Shown here: piece after piece, positions 8,374 to 17,614 of the stretch
Numbering within the stretch: position 1 is the stretch's first letter
Layout of the letters: each line of letters begins with the position of its first letter
NCBI GenBank assembly: GCA_023259055.1
Contig: JAHFQZ010000005.1
Span: forward strand, 1 to 64,000
Direction: 5' to 3'
Source: Nitrosomonadales bacterium
GTDB lineage: Bacteria > Pseudomonadota > Gammaproteobacteria > Burkholderiales > Gallionellaceae
DNA length: 64,000 bases
Made by a program: the position numbers and the translations under genes
The notes under the pieces: generated by a model
Seen by the model: only the letters and a program-made list of their open reading frames with translations
What the model was told of the DNA's origin: nothing
The model's database searches: none

Positions 8374-9342
8374 ATGAAAGTAACATTTCTGGATTTTGAA
8401 AGCTCCATTGCGGAGCTGGAAGACAAGATAGAGCAACTACGCTTTGTGCAGGACGATTCTGCACTGGACATCGCGGACGAAATATCGCGCTTGTCCAAGA
8501 AGAGCGAAGCCCTCACCAAAGACGTTTACTCCAAACTCACACCGTGGCAAATATCGCAGGTTTCGCGCCATCCGCAACGGCCTTACACGCTGGATTACGT
8601 CGAGAATCTGTTCACCGATTTTGAAGAGCTGCACGGCGACCGCTCGTTTGCCGACGACAAGGCCATTGTGGGCGGACTGGCGCGCTTTAACGGGCAAAGC
8701 GTGATGGTGATCGGCCATCAAAAAGGCCGAGATACCAAGGAAAAGATTGTGCGCAATTTCGGCATGCCACGCCCCGAAGGCTACCGCAAAGCGATGCGCC
8801 TGATGCGCCTGGCGGAAAAATTCGGCATTCCCATCATGACTTTTATCGATACTCCCGGTGCCTATCCGGGCGTAGGCGCAGAAGAGCGCGGCCAGTCCGA
8901 AGCGATCGGGCGCAACCTTTATGAGATGACCGAGTTGCGCGTGCCCATCATATGTACTGTGGTCGGCGAGGGCGGCTCCGGAGGTGCGCTGGCGATTGCG
9001 GTAGGCGACGTCTTGCTGATGCTGCAATACAGTACTTATTCGGTGATCTCGCCTGAAGGCTGTGCTTCGATTCTGTGGAAGAGCGCGGAAAAAGCGCCCG
9101 ATGCGGCAGAGACCCTGGGTATTACCGCGACACGCCTGAAGGCGCTGGGTTTGGTGGACAAGGTCATCAACGAACCGCTGGGCGGTGCGCACCGCGATTA
9201 TGCAGCGACCATGCAGAATGTGAAAAAGGCGTTGCAGGATGCGCTTAAGACTGCACAGAGCAAACCGACGGCTAACCTTATGCAGGATCGTTTCAACCGC
9301 CTGATGAGTTATGGCAAGTTCAAGGAAGTTGAGCTCAGCTAA
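8374..9342 (+). CDS. accA: Acetyl-CoA carboxylase carboxyltransferase subunit alpha
   Basis: A 322-residue protein of standard AccA length. It has the N-terminal helical region, the central crotonase-like carboxyltransferase fold ([21 protein letters not shown]) and the [19 protein letters not shown] and [13 protein letters not shown] motifs that form the acyl-CoA/biotin site. It works with AccD, AccB and AccC in malonyl-CoA synthesis, the first step of fatty acid synthesis. It overlaps tilS by 32 bp, the arrangement seen in many betaproteobacteria. Confidence 0.98.
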   Translation: MKVTFLDFESSIAELEDKIEQLRFVQDDSALDIADEISRLSKKSEALTKDVYSKLTPWQISQVSRHPQRPYTLDYVENLFTDFEELHGDRSFADDKAIVGGLARFNGQSVMVIGHQKGRDTKEKIVRNFGMPRPEGYRKAMRLMRLAEKFGIPIMTFIDTPGAYPGVGAEERGQSEAIGRNLYEMTELRVPIICTVVGEGGSGGALAIAVGDVLLMLQYSTYSVISPEGCASILWKSAEKAPDAAETLGITATRLKALGLVDKVINEPLGGAHRDYAATMQNVKKALQDALKTAQSKPTANLMQDRFNRLMSYGKFKEVELS

Positions 9343-10651
9343 TCTCACCGAGCGAATAGCGGCGCGCATTGCACCGTTGCTCCCCGCGCATAGTTCCATC
9401 CTGATTGGCTTGAGCGGCGGGGTGGACTCGGTAGTATTGCTGCATCTGTTGAGCCAGCTTGCACCGCGTTTTTCCTGGCGACTCTCCGCTCTGCATGTGC
9501 ATCACGGCATCAGTCCAAACGCCGGTGCGTGGGCGGAATTTTGTTCCAGACTCTGCGCCAGACATCATATTTCTTTGCACATCGAACATGTGGACATCGC
9601 TCCGTTGCGTGCGCTTGGCATCGAGGCGGCGGCGCGCAAGCTGCGACATGCGGCGTTTGCCGGGCAGGCATGTGACTTTGTGGCTCTGGCACATCACGCC
9701 GACGATCAGGCGGAAACGCTGCTGCTGCAACTGTTGCGTGGTGCAGGAGTGCGCGGCGCAAGCGCCATGCCGTTGCTTGCGGAGAGAGCAAGGTCACCAG
9801 GCGTATTGCGCCCTTTGCTGCACTGTTCGCGCCGGGAAATTCTCGCCTATGCCGAGGCGCATGGCCTGCAATGGATAGAAGACGAAAGCAACGCAGATGA
9901 CAGCTATCCGCGCAACTTTCTGCGCCATCGCCTGTTGCCGTTGCTTGAAGAGAAATTCCCAGCCTACCGCAATACTCTTACGCGCAGTTCGCAGCATTTC
10001 GCCGAGGCAAACGTCTTGCTGGATGAGCTGGCACAACAGGATTCAGCCTTGGCGATTCATGCCGAAACGCTTGCCGTTGCAGCCTTGCAGGATTTAAGCC
10101 AGCCCAGGGCAAAAAACTTGCTGCGCTACTTTCTGCATACCTGTGGCGCGCCAATGCCACAAGCAGTGCAGCTGGATAACATGCTGCAGCAACTGTGCAA
10201 TGCAAGGGAAGATGCGGCAGTGTGCATCGCCTACGGAAACTGGCAAGTGCGCCGCTATCAGGGAGGGGTATATGCAATACCCGCGCTGGTGGAATTCGAC
10301 CGGAATCTGATATTGCCGTGGCGCGACGAAGCCGAACTGGATTGGCCCGCACTGAATAAAAGGCTGCACTTTATCCGTTCTCAGGGAATCGGAATCAGCC
10401 TGGCGAAATTGCAGCGCGCACCGGTGACGTTACGCTTGCGATGCGGAGGCGAATCGCTGCGTCCTTATCAGAATGCCGCGGTTCGCACCCTGAAAAACCT
10501 GCTGCAAGAGTCCCGCGTCCCACCCTGGCAACGGGACCGCATGCCGCTGCTTTATTGCGGCGAAGAGCTTGTCAGCGTGCCGGGTGTGGCGATTGCGGCG
10601 GAGTACCAGGCTGCAGCGAATGAGGCGGGAATGCAACTTCTGGATGAGTAA
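9311..10651 (+). CDS. tilS: tRNA(Ile)-lysidine synthase
   Basis: A 446-residue PP-loop ATPase. SGGVDS at residues 35-40 is the ATP-pyrophosphatase signature, and [22 protein letters not shown] is the second TilS signature. The C-terminal TilS domain is present ([16 protein letters not shown]). It converts C34 of the AUA-reading tRNA-Ile to lysidine. The ATG at 9311 lies inside accA; a TTG at 9329 preceded by AAGGAAG is an alternative start, and either way translation is coupled to accA. Confidence 0.96.
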   Translation: MASSRKLSSANLTERIAARIAPLLPAHSSILIGLSGGVDSVVLLHLLSQLAPRFSWRLSALHVHHGISPNAGAWAEFCSRLCARHHISLHIEHVDIAPLRALGIEAAARKLRHAAFAGQACDFVALAHHADDQAETLLLQLLRGAGVRGASAMPLLAERARSPGVLRPLLHCSRREILAYAEAHGLQWIEDESNADDSYPRNFLRHRLLPLLEEKFPAYRNTLTRSSQHFAEANVLLDELAQQDSALAIHAETLAVAALQDLSQPRAKNLLRYFLHTCGAPMPQAVQLDNMLQQLCNAREDAAVCIAYGNWQVRRYQGGVYAIPALVEFDRNLILPWRDEAELDWPALNKRLHFIRSQGIGISLAKLQRAPVTLRLRCGGESLRPYQNAAVRTLKNLLQESRVPPWQRDRMPLLYCGEELVSVPGVAIAAEYQAAANEAGMQLLDE

Positions 10652-10692
10652 TAAGCAGGCATAATCCTTCGCAGGATAGTTTAGGGGCGGAG

Positions 10693-10747
10693 TGCTACAA
10701 TTCCAATCGGGGAATGTTTTCTGCAAGATGCCAATTTTCAATTGGCA
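10693..10747 (+). promoter_or_regulatory. Candidate promoter and hairpin ahead of the MCE transport cassette
   Basis: TGcTACAAT at 10693-10701 is a good extended -10 element. TGCCAATT/AATTGGCA (10729-10736 and 10740-10747) forms a perfect 8-bp hairpin in the presumed leader of the next gene. It lies 42 bp after the tilS stop, suggesting the MCE cassette has its own promoter. No convincing -35 is seen. Confidence 0.35.
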
Positions 10748-10775
10748 GACAAATTAACTATAGGTAATAAGCAGG

Positions 10776-11360
10776 TTGAATCAGCTGTCGCAAGAGAAAC
10801 AATGGATCATTGACTGGCGAGATCGCAGTAACCGCGTGCAACAGTTACTGTTCGAACTTGATCAGGGCAACCGCTATAGTGTGGTGGTGCATTCTGAAGA
10901 AGATAAAACCAGGTTTCTTGAACTGTTCCTGCGACCGCCGGAAACTGCAATTATTTCGCCGGATGGCGGGCTGCTGAATAACATCAGGATAGACGAAAAT
11001 TTGTTGTTGCCTGTCAGTTATCATGGATTGTTGACGGAATCTACAGTGCAACAAATCGCCGAACTGTTCGGATTGTGCGGTATGAATGAAATGGAAACGC
11101 AAAGTCTGCTGATCAAATTACCCAGCCAGCTTTCTTCATATCAAAAACGTTTGGTCGGTTTTGTGCGCTCCGTTTTGGTGAACCCCCGAGTCATGGTATA
11201 CGATTCGATTTGGGGAGGGGTGTCCAAGGCAGAAATTGAGCAAATTCAGCGGTTCGAAGGCTTCTTTCGCCGATATTCCCCGGTACATACAGCAGTTTAT
11301 TTGGACTACGATACGCATTTGAATACACAAATACATGCCAACCAAACTTTCATCCTTTGA
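10776..11360 (+). CDS. Degenerate ABC-type ATP-binding protein of an MCE (Mla-like) cassette
   Basis: A 194-residue protein, short against the 240-270 residues of MlaF-type ATPases. Its C-terminal half aligns by eye with MlaF: the signature motif reads LSSYQ instead of LSGGM/LSGGQ, the Walker B region reads VMVYDSIW instead of LMYDEPF (catalytic Glu replaced by Ser), and the switch region reads LDYD where SHD is expected. The Walker A loop reads HSEEDKTR, keeping only Lys-Thr and lacking the glycines. The start is TTG; an in-frame stop at 10761 leaves no ATG option. It is followed by MlaD-, lipoprotein- and MlaE-type genes. It is probably a non-hydrolysing or highly divergent subunit. Confidence 0.7.
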   Translation: MNQLSQEKQWIIDWRDRSNRVQQLLFELDQGNRYSVVVHSEEDKTRFLELFLRPPETAIISPDGGLLNNIRIDENLLLPVSYHGLLTESTVQQIAELFGLCGMNEMETQSLLIKLPSQLSSYQKRLVGFVRSVLVNPRVMVYDSIWGGVSKAEIEQIQRFEGFFRRYSPVHTAVYLDYDTHLNTQIHANQTFIL

Positions 11361-12342
11361 CCAGACAATGAAATTGTTCTCCGCCCACGATAGCCGACTG
11401 GCTGTCCTGGAGCGGAAAGTGGGTTTGTTTGCCTTTGCCGGATTGGGCGCATTGCTGCTGGTGTTTGTTATCGTTGCAATTGAACAGGGAATGTTTGCCA
11501 GCACCACCAAATTGCGATTTCAAACCAATGATGTCGGTATGATCCATGAAGGGATGGAGGTGCGCCTGAGAGGGTTTAAAGTTGGCAAGCTTTTGGGCAT
11601 TTCACTAAAGGAAGATGGTGCGGTTGAGGTCCAGTTTTTTGTGGACAACAAGTATTTGCTGCACATCCGTCATGGCGCGAAGGTGCGCCTGATCGAGCAG
11701 GGATTGCTTGGCGATGGTGTGCTTGAAATCGTTCCCGGCCCGACAGATCAGCCCAATTTGGTGGTCAACGAACTTCTTCCCTTTGAGCGGCAATTTGGAA
11801 TGGGTGAGCTGGCGCATGAGTTGGTTGAACGGCTGAAGCCTATCCTGGATAACGTCCGGGTCACCACAACATCACTGAATGAACCGGATGGCTTGATCAA
11901 CCACGTCAAAAAAGTCGCTGTAAAGTTCGAGAAAGCCGGGGAGGATGTATCTTCACTGATGCAACAGACCCAGGGCGTCATTGCCGAAGAAAATCTCAAG
12001 CTTGGCAAGGCTCTGGACAAGTCTAGTGAGGCGGTGGACAAGGTAGGTGTGGCAGTGGATAAGGTAGGTGTGGCAGTTGACAAGGCAGGTGTGGCGCTCG
12101 ACAAGGCAAGCACACTGATTGACAGCTTCCACGATGTGGCACTGGATGTCGGGAAAGTTACTGCATCTTCCGCTGAAAGTATTCCTCCCTTGCTTCGTGA
12201 TGGTCGTGTGGCCGCAGAAGATGCTCGCAATATCATCAGCTCCGCCCAAGCGTCCTGGCCGATCAAAAATATGATGGAAGCGGGAGAGACAAAAATCCTG
12301 CCTATGGACAGTTATGGTGTTACAAATGCTCAACCGAAGTAA
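11335..12342 (+). CDS. MlaD/MCE-domain substrate-binding protein
   Basis: A 335-residue protein with a single N-terminal membrane anchor (residues ~30-52, GLFAFAGLGALLLVFVIVAI). An MCE domain follows (~57-140, containing VGMIHEGMEVRLRGFKVGKL and LLGDGVLEIVPG), then a long helical tail. MCE proteins form rings that conduct lipids between the inner and outer membranes. The tail holds heptad copies of VDKVGVA (residues ~233-259). The first ATG (11335) overlaps the upstream gene by 26 bp; the ATG at 11368 (MKLFSAHDSR) is equally plausible, and neither has a clear Shine-Dalgarno. Confidence 0.88.
   Translation: MPTKLSSFDQTMKLFSAHDSRLAVLERKVGLFAFAGLGALLLVFVIVAIEQGMFASTTKLRFQTNDVGMIHEGMEVRLRGFKVGKLLGISLKEDGAVEVQFFVDNKYLLHIRHGAKVRLIEQGLLGDGVLEIVPGPTDQPNLVVNELLPFERQFGMGELAHELVERLKPILDNVRVTTTSLNEPDGLINHVKKVAVKFEKAGEDVSSLMQQTQGVIAEENLKLGKALDKSSEAVDKVGVAVDKVGVAVDKAGVALDKASTLIDSFHDVALDVGKVTASSAESIPPLLRDGRVAAEDARNIISSAQASWPIKNMMEAGETKILPMDSYGVTNAQPK
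12031..12112 (+). repeat. 21-bp tandem repeat inside the MCE gene
   Basis: About 3.5 copies of GCGGTGGACAAGGTAGGTGT with a final G, starting at 12031, 12052, 12073 and 12094. Each unit encodes seven residues (AVDKVGV-type), so copy-number change would lengthen the helical tail without breaking the frame. Confidence 0.85.
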
Positions 12343-13207
12343 CAGTGGCTTACTGATTTCGTTTTGCCTGATGCTGGTTGCTTGCGGGAGTGCGCCGGAA
12401 AAACAGAATTTCCGCACCGAACAAGCCAATAAACTGAGTGCGCGTGCCGATATTGCTTTCCTTCAAGGTGAGTACGAGTCCGCAAAGAATGATTACCTGC
12501 AAGCTTTGCGCATCAGTCAATCCGTCGAGAATGCAGCCGAGATTGCAATTATCCGTTTCAACCTGGCGCGTGCTTTTCACGAACTGGCGCAACCCGAACA
12601 AGCCCATCTCCAACTGGATGCCTTGTTTTCAGAGCCCGCCTTACCCTATCCGCCCGCTACGCTGGCCGCTGCCGCCGCATTGAAAAGCCAGTATTATCTT
12701 GAAGGCAAGGAGCTCTCTCTGGCATTGTCCTGGATTGAAAAAGGGGAGGGGTATTGCCAGAATAAATGCCCGGTTGCCGGATCGCTGTTGTTGTTGCGCG
12801 CCCAACTGGCGCAACGTGACAATCGACTGGATGAAGCGCTGAAATTTGCCGATGGCGCAGCGGCTGCGCTGAAGTCAGACATGCAGCAGATGGAGCTTGC
12901 GAATGCATATCGCTTGTCCGGCGAGATCAGTATGGCAAAGAGCGATTTCACGAAGGCAATTCACTCATTTCAACAAGCCCATGCAATAGATCGGAAACTG
13001 GGTATCCCCGGCAAGATTCGTCTGGACCTGATGCGGCTGGGCGCCGTATATGAACGCACCGGCGAGGCAGCAACAGCGCTTAATTGTTACGCACGAGCAT
13101 TAACCGTCAGCGATGCGATGGGCAGCAAGCAGGGGGTTGATGAAGTCCGCGCTGTCATGAAAGGTTTGCAGAAATTACCCGAAGTTAAAACTCCTGGATC
13201 GCAGTGA
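12314..13207 (+). CDS. TPR-repeat lipoprotein of the MCE cassette
   Basis: A 297-residue protein. The N terminus is a lipoprotein signal (SGLLISFCLMLVAC with Cys in the lipobox LVAC-GS). The rest is helical tetratricopeptide-like repeats (for example ADIAFLQGEYESAKNDYLQAL and LSGEISMAKSDFTKAIHSFQQA). It overlaps the MCE gene by 29 bp and the permease gene by 4 bp, so it belongs to the same operon. MCE loci often encode a lipoprotein of the LptE/PqiC-like auxiliary type; this TPR protein may fill that outer-membrane role, but that is inference. An internal ATG at 12326 is an alternative start. Confidence 0.75.
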   Translation: MVLQMLNRSNSGLLISFCLMLVACGSAPEKQNFRTEQANKLSARADIAFLQGEYESAKNDYLQALRISQSVENAAEIAIIRFNLARAFHELAQPEQAHLQLDALFSEPALPYPPATLAAAAALKSQYYLEGKELSLALSWIEKGEGYCQNKCPVAGSLLLLRAQLAQRDNRLDEALKFADGAAAALKSDMQQMELANAYRLSGEISMAKSDFTKAIHSFQQAHAIDRKLGIPGKIRLDLMRLGAVYERTGEAATALNCYARALTVSDAMGSKQGVDEVRAVMKGLQKLPEVKTPGSQ

Positions 13208-13971
13208 TGCTGAGGTTTACCGGAAGAAAATTGTTGTCCGGCTTTTTGGCCCTGACCGGTTATGTATCGCTGTTGATATATGGTTTGTCGAACTGGCATG
13301 TGTTGCGCATCGAGCCGATCAGAAAAGGGGTTTACCGCCAAATCTTTTTTAGCGGCAACGAAGCCTTGCATATCATCGGATTCATCGGCTTATTGCTGGG
13401 AGTGATTGTCTCTACGCAAACCTTCTCTATTGCAGGCGGGGATAGCTCACTGGTGGTCAAGGTCATGGCGTGGGTGATCGTATGGGAGGTCGGTCCGCTA
13501 TTTGCGGCGATCATCATCATCGCCAGAAGCGGTTCCGCAATCGCAGTCGAGCTGGCCCTGATGAAAATTGAAGGGGAGATTTCCAGCCTGGAACGCATGG
13601 GGGTTTCGCCGCTGGATTTTCTGGTCGTGCCCAGAATCATCGGAGTGGCAATATCAGTGGTTGCGCTGACTGCTTATTTTCAGATTGTGGCGGTTGTTGG
13701 CGGGCTGGCCGTCAGTTCGGTTTTTCAGAATGTCTTTTTCTGGGATCAAATACATCGCTTTGTCGGGTTGGTTAACCCTTGGCTATTGATAGGCGGGATA
13801 TTAAAAAGCCTGGCATTCGGTTTGGCGATTTCAACCATCGCCTGCTTCCATGGCATCTCGGCAGGAACAACTACTTCCGTGGTGCCTCAAGCAGCTATTA
13901 AGGGGGTTATTCGCGCCATGCTGGCCGTGTTTGTGCTGGATATCGTATTTGCCGGCCTCAGGTTGATCTAG
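13204..13971 (+). CDS. MlaE-family lipid ABC transporter permease
   Basis: A 255-residue integral membrane protein with five to six hydrophobic segments and the MlaE-family core (FIGLLLGVIVSTQT, the ARSGSAIAVELALMKIEGEI loop with the conserved EL..MK..EE-like pattern, and FGLAISTIACFHG). It forms the inner-membrane channel of an MCE transporter. GTG at 13204 or ATG at 13207 both overlap the preceding stop, indicating translational coupling. It is the last gene of the cassette. No Mla-type STAS or MlaC gene is present nearby. Confidence 0.9.
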   Translation: MMLRFTGRKLLSGFLALTGYVSLLIYGLSNWHVLRIEPIRKGVYRQIFFSGNEALHIIGFIGLLLGVIVSTQTFSIAGGDSSLVVKVMAWVIVWEVGPLFAAIIIIARSGSAIAVELALMKIEGEISSLERMGVSPLDFLVVPRIIGVAISVVALTAYFQIVAVVGGLAVSSVFQNVFFWDQIHRFVGLVNPWLLIGGILKSLAFGLAISTIACFHGISAGTTTSVVPQAAIKGVIRAMLAVFVLDIVFAGLRLI

Positions 13972-14408
13972 ACTGCGCAAGCTGCGCCTGCTCATCATTA
14001 CGACAGTCACGGAAATGTCGTAATGCAAGACCTCGTTGCCGTGACCCCGTTGCAGTGGCCCTTGTTTTCATGTCGCCCCCTTAGCGAGTTGTATGCACGC
14101 ACCCTATTCGCCAGCCACTGCAACGTCAATATGCTAAACGGACTATAACCAGCCACTTGGTTGTCGTTCTTTGGCAACCTGGTGGAATGGCTAGGAGTTT
14201 CACCAGTTGCCCTCGCATCAAATAAAGGCGGTTGGCGCTGAGGTCTCGCGCAACCTTTGTGGTGAAACCGCCGCCTCTACATTTCCTTGCCCTCTTGCCG
14301 GGGAGGGGTGTAAACCTCAGGGATGCACCATGCTGGGCTGCGACAGCGTAAGCAAAGCCTGATAGAATAGCTGGCCGATTTTTATTAACTTTGTCTGGAG
14401 AATGTAGC
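13972..14408 (+). other. 437-bp intergenic region with several hairpins, no gene recognised
   Basis: Between the MlaE-type gene and ndk. CATTACGACA (13996-14005) pairs perfectly with TGTCGTAATG (14016-14025) without a T-run. GGCGGTT (14227-14233) can pair with AACCGCC (14266-14272). An alternative inner hairpin pairs GGTTGGCGC (14230-14238) with GCGCAACC (14248-14255), with one bulged base. The region is unusually structured for a spacer and could hold a small RNA or a decayed repeat element. No convincing ORF was seen. Confidence 0.4.
14340..14368 (+). promoter_or_regulatory. Candidate promoter of ndk
   Basis: GCGACA (14340-14345) and TAGAAT (14363-14368) are separated by 17 bp and would start transcription about 35 bp before the ndk ATG. 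The -10 is good and the -35 matches 4 of 6. Confidence 0.4.
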
Positions 14409-14834
14409 ATGGCCGTTGAACGTACCCTGTCGATTATCAAACCTGATGCAGTTGCCAAGAATGTCATCGGAAAGATTTACACCCGCTTCGAGAATGCAGG
14501 CCTGAAGATTGTCGCTGCACAGATGCGCCACCTGAACCGCACCGAGGCGGAGGGTTTCTATGCGGTGCACCGCGAACGTCCGTTTTTCAAGGATCTCGTG
14601 AGTTTCATGATTTCCGGCCCGGTGATGATCCAGGTGCTGGAAGGCGAGAATGCAGTTTTGAAGCACCGCGACCTGATGGGGGCAACCGACCCGAAGAAGG
14701 CCGACAAGGGCACGATCCGCGCCGATTTCGCCGACAGCATCGATGCAAATGCGGTGCATGGTTCGGACTCGGTTGAAAATGCGAAGACCGAGATCGCCTA
14801 TTTCTTCCCGGCGAAGAACATTCATTCCCGTTGA
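14409..14834 (+). CDS. ndk: Nucleoside diphosphate kinase
   Basis: A 141-residue enzyme that transfers phosphate from ATP to nucleoside diphosphates through a phospho-His. [11 protein letters not shown] at the N terminus, the [11 protein letters not shown] helix and the [12 protein letters not shown] active-site segment containing the catalytic His are all present. The frame is open from 14391, but ATG 14409 (MAVERTLS) with CTGGAG upstream is the normal N terminus. It opens the conserved ndk-rlmN-pilF-rodZ-ispG-hisS-yfgM-bamB-der cluster. Confidence 0.98.
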   Translation: MAVERTLSIIKPDAVAKNVIGKIYTRFENAGLKIVAAQMRHLNRTEAEGFYAVHRERPFFKDLVSFMISGPVMIQVLEGENAVLKHRDLMGATDPKKADKGTIRADFADSIDANAVHGSDSVENAKTEIAYFFPAKNIHSR

Positions 14835-14849
14835 TGCCCATACTTGCAA

Positions 14850-15929
14850 ATGCAGAATCTCCTCGACTTTGATGTAGAGCAATTGACTGCCTGGTTTGCG
14901 GAGCATGGCGAGAAGCCGTTCCGCGCCAGGCAGGTGTTGCGCTGGATCTACAAGACCGGGGAGTCCGATTTCGATGCGATGAGCGACCTTGCGGTGTCGC
15001 TGCGCGATAAACTGAAACAGATCGCCTGTGTGCAGGCGCCGAAGGTGGTGCGCGAGGAGCTTTCCGACGACGGCACGCGCAAGTGGCTGCTGGATGTGGG
15101 CACCGGCAATGCTGTGGAAACTGTATTTATTCCGGAAGCCGATAGAGGCACGCTGTGCGTCTCGACGCAGGCCGGTTGCGCGCTGGACTGCGCGTTTTGC
15201 TCGACCGGCAAGCAGGGTTTCAACCGCAACCTTTCGACCGCCGAGATCATCGGCCAGTTGTGGTGGGCGAACCGCCAGCTCGGCAAGGATTCCGACGGCA
15301 ACTGGCAGATCAGTAACGTAGTGCTGATGGGTATGGGCGAGCCGCTGTTGAATTTCGACAATACCGTGAGCGCACTGCGACTGATGCTGGACGACCGCGC
15401 TTATGGGTTGTCCCGCCGCCGTGTGACGGTATCAACTTCCGGCATCGTGCCGGCGATAGACAGGTTGCGCGAGGAATGTCCGGTCGCGCTGGCGGTGTCG
15501 CTGCATGCGCCGAACGACAATCTGCGCGACGTGCTGGTGCCGATCAACCAGAAATATCCGCTCAAGGAGTTGCTGGCTGCGTGCCAGCGTTATCTTGAAA
15601 AAGCACCGCGCGATTTCATCACTTTCGAGTACGTGTTGCTGGATGGCGTGAATGACAGCGAGCAGCAGGCGCGCGAGCTGGTGCGGCTGGTGCGTGACGT
15701 GCCGTGCAAATTCAACCTGATCCCGTTTAACCCGTTTCCACTGACCCAATACCGGCGATCCAGGCCGGACGCAATTCAGCGTTTTCGCGATGTGCTGATG
15801 CAGGCGGATATTGTCACCACCACCCGCAAGACGCGCGGCGAAGACATCGCCGCAGCTTGCGGGCAGTTGGCGGGCCAGGTGCGGGATAAAACCAGGCGTA
15901 TCCTACAACGTTCCGTTGGAGCTTTTTAG
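14850..15929 (+). CDS. rlmN: Dual-specificity 23S rRNA A2503/tRNA methyltransferase RlmN
   Basis: A 359-residue radical SAM enzyme. The [4Fe-4S] motif CALDCAFC supplies Cys110, Cys114 and Cys117. GMGEPLLN is the SAM-binding GGE-like motif, and SLHAPND and FNLIPFNP are RlmN signatures. A late Cys in AAACGQLAG is the likely resolving residue. It methylates C2 of A2503 in 23S rRNA and A37 in some tRNAs. A TTG two codons upstream (14844) is possible; the ATG at 14850 is chosen. Confidence 0.97.
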   Translation: MQNLLDFDVEQLTAWFAEHGEKPFRARQVLRWIYKTGESDFDAMSDLAVSLRDKLKQIACVQAPKVVREELSDDGTRKWLLDVGTGNAVETVFIPEADRGTLCVSTQAGCALDCAFCSTGKQGFNRNLSTAEIIGQLWWANRQLGKDSDGNWQISNVVLMGMGEPLLNFDNTVSALRLMLDDRAYGLSRRRVTVSTSGIVPAIDRLREECPVALAVSLHAPNDNLRDVLVPINQKYPLKELLAACQRYLEKAPRDFITFEYVLLDGVNDSEQQARELVRLVRDVPCKFNLIPFNPFPLTQYRRSRPDAIQRFRDVLMQADIVTTTRKTRGEDIAAACGQLAGQVRDKTRRILQRSVGAF

Positions 15930-15950
15930 ATGAATAACCGAGGTGTGCTT

Positions 15951-16691
15951 ATGAGCAAATTGATTATTCTTTTGTTTCTGTTTGCCGGTTTAACGGGCTG
16001 CGGAACGCCTTCAGGCGGTTCCAATGCCAAAGCAAGCGCCAAAGTCCATACTGAATTGGCCGGGATGTATTATGAGATGGGAAAACATGGGATTGCGCTG
16101 GAGGAGTTAAATCAGGCACTGCAGGCCGACCAAAACTATGCGCCAGCCTACGGCGTGCGCGGCTTGGTGCATATGGCATTGCGCGAGGACAAGGAGGCAG
16201 AAGAGGATTTTCAGAAGAGTTTGCGGTTGGACAAGACTGATTCCGATACGCATAACAACTATGGCTGGTTTTTGTGTCAGCGTGCCAGGGTGAAAGAGGC
16301 TATTCCTCAGTTCATGGCTGCTTTAAAAAATCCGTTGTATCAAACGCCGGCGCGCGCTTATCTGAATGCCGGGCTGTGCTCAAAAGATGCAGGAAACAGA
16401 AAGGATGCCGAGGAATTTCTGCAAAAGGCCTTGCAGATTCAGCCTGACTTGGCACAAGCATGGTTGGGTCTGGCAGAGTTGAGTTTTGCCAATGCTGATT
16501 ACTTCGCGGCGAAGAAATATTTCACGAGTTTTTCTGAAAAATCTGGTAGCCTGACACCAGAGCAACTTTGGCTGGCTGTGCGTATTGCACGCAAGAATGG
16601 TGATCGTAATGCCGAGTCCAGCTATGGCATGCAGTTGCGCAAACTCTTTCCGGATGCGCGCGAAACACAAATGTTGATGCGTGGTGAATGA
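15951..16691 (+). CDS. pilF: Type IV pilus biogenesis lipoprotein PilF/PilW
   Basis: A 246-residue lipoprotein. The signal is MSKLIILLFLFAGLTGC with the lipobox LTGC. About six TPR units follow (for example AGMYYEMGKHGIALEELNQAL and AYGVRGLVHMALREDKEAEE). PilF/PilW is the outer-membrane pilotin that assembles the PilQ secretin. The frame opens at 15930, but GAGGTG at 15940-15945 places the start at ATG 15951, just before the signal peptide. Its position between rlmN and rodZ is characteristic. Confidence 0.93.
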   Translation: MSKLIILLFLFAGLTGCGTPSGGSNAKASAKVHTELAGMYYEMGKHGIALEELNQALQADQNYAPAYGVRGLVHMALREDKEAEEDFQKSLRLDKTDSDTHNNYGWFLCQRARVKEAIPQFMAALKNPLYQTPARAYLNAGLCSKDAGNRKDAEEFLQKALQIQPDLAQAWLGLAELSFANADYFAAKKYFTSFSEKSGSLTPEQLWLAVRIARKNGDRNAESSYGMQLRKLFPDARETQMLMRGE

Positions 16692-17614
16692 TGGAAAATG
16701 TTATCGAAAGCAACGCTGAGCAAGAAAATAATAAGCCTGTCGAAATACCCGCGACTTCGCTGGGAAAGATGCTGTGCGAAGCACGCGAACGTCTCGGTAT
16801 GACCGTGGAGGATGTCGCAAGTCAGATCAAGTTCGCACCGCGTCAAATCGAGGCATTGGAAGCGGAAGATTTTCAGCGTCTGCCCGAGGCGGCTTTTTTG
16901 CGAGGTTTTGTGCGGAGTTATGCCAAGATATTGCACTTGGATCCGCAGACATTATTGGCGGCCTTGCCGCAAAAAAAAGCAGCTCATGGAGAGATAATCC
17001 CGGATTCTGTTGGGGAGCCGTTCCCTAACGTTCATTCAGTGTTCCGGCAAAATTTTATCTGGTTGAGTGCAGCTCTGTTGCTGATCATGATTGTGGTAGG
17101 ATTTGCGCTATGGCATTTCGCTACACCACCAGAGCAACCCAAAGCAGCGCAGGTTGAATCGCCGATTTCCTTGCCCGCTGATATACAAATTACCACCCCT
17201 GTTCAGCCTATTCCAGAGGTTCCCGTAATCGAACCGGTTGAGCCGAAGATGCAGGCTTTGGCGCAATCTTCGGTTCCGGCGGCGAACCCTGTGGCTCCGC
17301 GACTTGCGCAACGAAATCAGGCGACAACATCCGATACGCAGTCCGACAGATCACCGTCAATCACTCCTCCGCTACGTCTTGAGTTCAGTGAAGATTCGTG
17401 GGCAGAAATCAAAGACAGTGATGGCAAGATTTTATCGTCGCGTGTTCATCCAGCTGGCAGCGAGTTGCGTTTAAAGCGTTTAAATGGACAAGCGCCATTC
17501 TCGGTACTGATCGGACACGCATCATCGGTACGCCTGTACTACCGGGACAAAGAGGTTGACTTGGCTCCTCATACCAGACGCTCAACTGATGTGGCGAGCG
17601 TGACGCTGGAGTGA
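16688..17614 (+). CDS. rodZ: Cytoskeletal/cell-shape protein RodZ
   Basis: A 308-residue bitopic membrane protein. An N-terminal Cro/XRE-like helix-turn-helix ([21 protein letters not shown]) spans residues ~20-90, the membrane segment ([19 protein letters not shown]) ~118-140, then a Pro-rich linker and a C-terminal DUF4115 beta domain ([13 protein letters not shown]). In other bacteria RodZ links MreB to the elongasome. The start overlaps the pilF stop. Confidence 0.92.
   Translation: MMENVIESNAEQENNKPVEIPATSLGKMLCEARERLGMTVEDVASQIKFAPRQIEALEAEDFQRLPEAAFLRGFVRSYAKILHLDPQTLLAALPQKKAAHGEIIPDSVGEPFPNVHSVFRQNFIWLSAALLLIMIVVGFALWHFATPPEQPKAAQVESPISLPADIQITTPVQPIPEVPVIEPVEPKMQALAQSSVPAANPVAPRLAQRNQATTSDTQSDRSPSITPPLRLEFSEDSWAEIKDSDGKILSSRVHPAGSELRLKRLNGQAPFSVLIGHASSVRLYYRDKEVDLAPHTRRSTDVASVTLE

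Noticed and set aside
10776-11360. Pseudogene call for the MCE ATPase-like gene
   Set aside because: The frame is intact with tight operon overlaps; motif loss looks like divergence rather than disruption, so it is kept as a CDS.
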